A stretch of 17,818 bases of DNA, taken from positions 1 to 17,818 of the forward strand of contig JAEYON010000013.1 of NCBI GenBank assembly GCA_023411645.1, read 5' to 3'. The notes below the pieces were generated by a model. It was not told where the DNA came from, ran no database searches, and worked only from the letters and a program-made list of their open reading frames with translations. The stretch comes from Bacillota bacterium (GTDB lineage: Bacteria; Bacillota; Clostridia; Acetivibrionales; DTU013). A program made the position numbers and the translations under genes. Each line of letters starts with the position of its first letter. The stretch's first letter is position 1. This document shows positions 14,791-17,818 of this stretch, piece after piece.

Positions 14791-15016
14791 AAAAAGCTTA
14801 GTAGCAATCCAGTACACACCTTTTCAAATTCTCTAAATAAAAAATCAAATTCATTCCGAACGGGAATGACAGTCTCTGTGATGGCTATATTTTGCTGTGC
14901 GGAAGTCTGTCCGTAACGTTTAATAAATGCTGTACAGAGGGCTGTTTGATGCAACTGCATCGTAAGCTTATCTGTATAAATCCCGTGCGAATGAAAACAA
15001 TTAAAGGAGAATCTAT
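14791..15016 (+). other. gene-free leader between ribozyme and glmS
   Basis: These 226 bases hold no ORF of note. A perfect 7-bp stem, TCATTCC/GGAATGA (14851-14869), and a 5-bp GATGC/GCATC hairpin near 14948-14961 are visible; neither has a T-run. The glmS ribosome binding site AAAGGAG is at 15003-15009. Such a long spacer after the ribozyme is more than translation needs. Confidence 0.5.
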
Positions 15017-16846
15017 ATGTGTGGAATCGTTGGTTATATAGGTGAGAAGAAGGCTGCCCCAATATTGGTCAATGGACTTAAAAAGCTGGAATACAGGGGT
15101 TATGACTCGGCAGGCATCGCGTTGATTGAGGACGACAGGCTTTCTGTGGTCAAATGCAAGGGAAGGCTGGCAGCACTGGAGGAAAAACTGGGAGGCGAAA
15201 CCATAGGTGGAAATATAGGAGTCGGCCATACCAGATGGGCAACCCACGGCGAGCCTAACGACGTTAATTCGCATCCGCATCTGAGCAATTCCGGAAAGAT
15301 TGCGGTAGTTCATAACGGAATCATTGAAAATTATATAAAACTCAAAAAGTTCCTGACCTTACAGGGGTACGAATTTTTATCGGATACGGATACTGAGATT
15401 GTCGCGCAGCTTGTGGATTATTATTACAGTCAAAGCGGAGATATTGTGAAAGCCGTTATGGAGTCAATCGACGAATTGGAGGGTTCTTATGCGCTTGGCG
15501 TGTTGTGCGCTGACTGTCCCGAAAAATTCATTGCAGCCCGTAAGGACAGTCCGCTGATTGTAGGCCTGGGCAAGGGTGAGAATTACATCGCCTCAGACAT
15601 CCCGGCAATCCTGGAGCACACCAGAGATATCTATATTCTTGAGGACAAGGATGTAGCAGTACTGAGCAAGGATGCTGTAACTATTTATGACAATTACGGC
15701 GTTGAGTCTCAAAAGGAAGTCTTTCATGTGGATTGGGATGTTGAGGCTGCCGAGAAAACAGGCTTTGAGCATTTCATGATGAAAGAAATGTTTGAGGAGC
15801 CAAAGGTGATCAAGGACACGATGAGTCCGAGAATCAGGGATGGCAGAATCGTATTGGACCAAATCAGCATCACTGCTGAATACCTGAAGGATATTGAAAA
15901 GATATATATTGTAGCCTGCGGTACCGCATTCCATGCGGGAATGGTTGGTAAATACATGATAGAAAAGCTCGCGCGCATTCCTGTCGAGACAGATCTGGCA
16001 TCTGAATTCAGATACAGAGATCCGATACTAAGTGACAGGAATCTGGTCATCATCATCAGCCAGTCAGGCGAGACCCTCGATACACTGTTTGCGATGAGAG
16101 AAGCAAAAAAGAGAGGCGCGAGGGTGTTGTCCATCGTAAATGTCGTAGGAAGCTCTATTGCAAGAGAATCCGACGATGTGCTTTACACTTGGGCCGGCCC
16201 GGAGATCGCCGTTGCCTCCACTAAGGCTTATAGTACGCAGTTGACCGCGCTGACACTGATCGCACTGGATTTTGCCTGCAAGCTAGGCGTGTTGGGAGAG
16301 GCTCAACTGGCTGGTATCCTTGAGGGAATGAGCACCCTGCCTGCTGCCGTTGAAAAAATTCTGTCCCACAGAGAAGATATTCAGCGGTTTGCATCCGAAC
16401 ATTACAACGCTAAAAGTATTTTCTTCATAGGCAGGGGCCTGGACTATGCGCTTTCCATGGAGGGCTCTCTGAAGCTGAAGGAGATATCATACATCCATTC
16501 GGAGGCCTATGCGGGGGGCGAGCTGAAGCATGGAACCATCGCACTGATCGAAAAGGGCACGCTGGTTGTCTGCCCTATGACACAAGATAACCTGCATGAG
16601 AAGATGGTCAGCAATATTCGCGAGGTCAAGGCCAGGGGTGCAGTAGTAATGGCAATAACACAGCAACGGAATGCAGACGTGGAGAAGCTGGCCGATATGG
16701 TAGTCCTCGTTCCCGACATCGACCCGCTGCTTGCTCCGATCGCGGCTATCACATCAATGCAGCTGTTCGCTTACTACATTGCCGTGCTCAAGGGCTGCGA
16801 CGTGGATAAGCCCAGGAACCTGGCGAAGAGCGTGACGGTGGAGTAG
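15017..16846 (+). CDS. glmS: glutamine--fructose-6-phosphate aminotransferase GlmS
   Basis: GlmS makes glucosamine-6-phosphate from fructose-6-phosphate and glutamine, the first committed step of amino-sugar synthesis. The 609-residue length is typical. After Met removal the N-terminal nucleophile is Cys1 (MCGIVGYIG), in a class II glutaminase domain (about 2-215) with HTRWATHG and HNGIIENY. Two SIS sugar-isomerase domains follow (about 285-425 and 455-600), with SQSGETLDT and STKAYSTQ in the first, and the standard C-terminus DKPRNLAKSVTVE. AAAGGAG precedes the start by 7 bases. Expression is controlled by the glmS ribozyme upstream. Together with GlmM it supplies glucosamine-1-phosphate. 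Confidence 0.98.
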   Translation: MCGIVGYIGEKKAAPILVNGLKKLEYRGYDSAGIALIEDDRLSVVKCKGRLAALEEKLGGETIGGNIGVGHTRWATHGEPNDVNSHPHLSNSGKIAVVHNGIIENYIKLKKFLTLQGYEFLSDTDTEIVAQLVDYYYSQSGDIVKAVMESIDELEGSYALGVLCADCPEKFIAARKDSPLIVGLGKGENYIASDIPAILEHTRDIYILEDKDVAVLSKDAVTIYDNYGVESQKEVFHVDWDVEAAEKTGFEHFMMKEMFEEPKVIKDTMSPRIRDGRIVLDQISITAEYLKDIEKIYIVACGTAFHAGMVGKYMIEKLARIPVETDLASEFRYRDPILSDRNLVIIISQSGETLDTLFAMREAKKRGARVLSIVNVVGSSIARESDDVLYTWAGPEIAVASTKAYSTQLTALTLIALDFACKLGVLGEAQLAGILEGMSTLPAAVEKILSHREDIQRFASEHYNAKSIFFIGRGLDYALSMEGSLKLKEISYIHSEAYAGGELKHGTIALIEKGTLVVCPMTQDNLHEKMVSNIREVKARGAVVMAITQQRNADVEKLADMVVLVPDIDPLLAPIAAITSMQLFAYYIAVLKGCDVDKPRNLAKSVTVE

Positions 16847-16866
16847 GGGAGCGGGATGTTCCCTAC
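16843..16866 (+). terminator. hairpin at the glmS stop codon
   Basis: GTAGGGGA (16843-16850) pairs with TTCCCTAC (16859-16866, one wobble), including the stop codon itself. No T-run follows, so it may be a weak or non-standard terminator, or a 3'-end stabiliser. Confidence 0.35.
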
Positions 16867-16877
16867 ATGATGTGAGT

Positions 16878-16910
16878 TTATATCGTAATTATGATAAATT
16901 TATGATATAA
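16878..16910 (+). promoter_or_regulatory. 33-bp operator-like palindrome of the toxin-antitoxin locus
   Basis: The segment is an A/T-rich palindrome centred on 16894. The 16-base arms pair at 14 of 16 positions, with outer arms TTATATC (16878-16884) and GATATAA (16904-16910). It lies 20 bases upstream of the antitoxin start, where Phd/YefM-type antitoxins bind to repress their own promoter, and its right arm may form part of the -10 box. Confidence 0.6.
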
Positions 16911-16929
16911 AGAGCAGGAGGGATATATT

Positions 16930-17220
16930 ATGCCACAGATTAGACCCGTTTCAGATTTGCGTAATAATTTTGCTGAAATATCTCGTATCGTTCATGACAT
17001 TGGCGAACCAGTTTTCCTGACCAAAAATGGCTATGGTGATATGGTTGTTATGAGTGTCGAGGCAATATGAGGAATTCAGACAGGAACGCCGCATAGATGC
17101 TGCATTACGGGAAGCTGATAAGGAAGCCAGGGAAAATCCTACCCGCTATGACTTCCACGAGGTTTCCTCGAAGCTCTCCGTAAAAAATTGGTTGCCAAGT
17201 TGGAGGGAACAGATGCATAG
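16930..17220 (+). pseudogene. Phd/YefM-family antitoxin, frameshifted
   Basis: The gene begins well: AGGAGGG (16916-16922) lies 7 bases before ATG 16930, and the first 45 residues (MPQIRPVSDLRNNF, then EPVFLTKNGYGDMVVMS) are a clear Phd/YefM N-terminal DNA-binding domain. An extra A near 17065 then brings a TGA at 17068-17070. In the next frame the protein continues as YEEFRQERRIDAALREADK, the usual antitoxin tail. A second shift near 17175, from an apparent extra TC, moves to a third frame reading LRKKLVAKLEGTDA and TAG at 17218-17220. Restored, the antitoxin would be about 95 residues. The 46-residue peptide that can still be made keeps the DNA-binding part but lacks the toxin-binding tail. 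No whole-length product is expected. Confidence 0.75.
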
Positions 17221-17406
17221 GATAGTCATGCTAATATACCTCCATATCCGAATAAGTATGAAGAATACGGAGCCGGCCAATACCTCAACACTTATCGCAG
17301 GATGGTGGTAGACGACTACTTGGTATTCTATGTTGTGCTGGATGATATAATAGAGATACATCGTATCTTGCACGGGAAAAGAGATATCAGCAGATATTTG
17401 TATTGA
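17221..17406 (+). pseudogene. RelE/ParE-family toxin, C-terminal remnant
   Basis: Directly after the antitoxin stop, an open frame reads to TGA 17404-17406. Its last part, with YRRMVVDDYLVFYVVLDD and IHRILHGKRDISRYL, is the typical C-terminal half of a RelE/ParE (plasmid stabilisation) toxin, which in active form cleaves mRNA at the ribosome or poisons gyrase. The N-terminal ~40 residues that such toxins need are absent and there is no good start, so a deletion probably removed the gene junction. It reads in the same frame as the last antitoxin piece, separated by only the TAG. It is most likely inactive, which fits the broken antitoxin. Confidence 0.7.
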
Positions 17407-17481
17407 AATTGTACAACTTTATTATCACGGAAATTTACAAAAGAAAATGAGAGAGATTATTTATATACCCGGAGGTGCGAT

Positions 17482-17818
17482 ATGAAGCTAAATAGAACCA
17501 TTTCATTGATACTTTCACTTATAATGGTATTTGGTATGTTAGCGGGGTGTTCCGATGCGCAGCAGGATAATACGGAGGAACCATCTACAACTCCGCAAAA
17601 AACCTTGCCAGTTGAGCCGTCAGTAGAAGAACTGATCGATGAGATGGGCATTCCCGACCTGTGGAAACAGGAACTGCTACACTCAGAGCATCTGGGCCTC
17701 CCCATCGAAAAGGTACAGCAGGAGACCATCTCCGGCGCGGAAATGATGGAGTTGCTGGATTGTTTTGTGGAATATGCTGCACCAGAAAGAACAGTACAAT
17801 GGCAGCAATTTTGTCCCA
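17482..17818 (+). CDS. unrecognised lipoprotein, N-terminal part (runs off window)
   Basis: The frame from ATG 17482 is open to the window end (112 codons visible). GGAGGTG (17471-17477) precedes it. The N-terminus is a lipoprotein signal peptide: KLNR, a hydrophobic stretch (SLILSLIMVFGML), then the lipobox LAGC, so the mature protein would start at Cys23 and be anchored in the outer face of the cytoplasmic membrane. A Thr/Gln/Pro/Glu-rich linker of about 20 residues follows (NTEEPSTTPQKTLP), then an acidic helical region with VEELIDEMGIPDLWKQ and ISGAEMMELLDCFVEY. I do not recognise the domain. The visible start is normal, and nothing indicates damage. Confidence 0.8.
   Translation, partial: MKLNRTISLILSLIMVFGMLAGCSDAQQDNTEEPSTTPQKTLPVEPSVEELIDEMGIPDLWKQELLHSEHLGLPIEKVQQETISGAEMMELLDCFVEYAAPERTVQWQQFCP

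Noticed and set aside
17054..17311. 85-codon frame as an independent gene
   Set aside because: Its start has no suitable site, and its first half is the continuation of the antitoxin after a one-base shift; the second half drifts out of the frames that match antitoxin and toxin.

Overview
The window looks like a chromosomal segment of a moderate-G+C Firmicute, most likely a member of the Clostridia. Supporting this are Gram-positive-type GGAGG ribosome binding sites, sigma-A style promoters, the cdaA-cdaR-glmM arrangement typical of Firmicutes, a glmS ribozyme upstream of glmS, and an AMMECR1/radical-SAM (AmmeMemoRadiSam) pair. I cannot name a genus. Almost all genes are on the + strand; the one exception is a hexapeptide-repeat protein at 13711-14370.

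Left part (1-2010): the last 40 codons of a sensor histidine kinase overlap an OmpR-family response regulator. A strong promoter, a leader hairpin and tRNA-Leu(TAG) with its own terminator follow. The 3' end of the tRNA plus the terminator is then repeated exactly 182 bp downstream, around a small structured insert. The next ~750 bp hold only decayed coding remnants and one well-formed but apparently orphan promoter with an operator-like palindrome.

Middle part (2045-7861): a PAS-PAS-PAS-GGDEF-HD-GYP cyclic-di-GMP protein, a Cof-type HAD phosphatase, a 33-residue single-membrane-span peptide resembling Prli42-type proteins, a fused LigB/MEMO-like plus AMMECR1 protein, and its radical SAM partner.

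Right-centre (7903-16846): cyclic-di-AMP and amino-sugar genes. These are cdaA (diadenylate cyclase), cdaR (its YbbR-domain regulator), a COG2509-type FAD protein, glmM, a convergent left-handed beta-helix protein related to the acetyltransferase half of GlmU, and glmS under a glmS ribozyme. CdaA, CdaR and GlmM are known to form a complex in Firmicutes. GlmS and GlmM make glucosamine-1-phosphate, so the region links second-messenger synthesis with cell-wall precursor supply. Between the FAD gene and glmM lies a 457-bp gene-free stretch with a ~207-bp imperfect palindrome and a 69-bp perfect direct repeat.

Right end (16878-17818): a decayed Phd/YefM-RelE/ParE toxin-antitoxin locus with two frameshifts and a truncated toxin, but an intact operator-like palindrome, followed by the start of an unrecognised lipoprotein gene that runs off the window.

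Least explained are the tRNA-end duplication, the palindromic repeat before glmM, the 33-residue membrane peptide and the fused AmmeMemoRadiSam protein.
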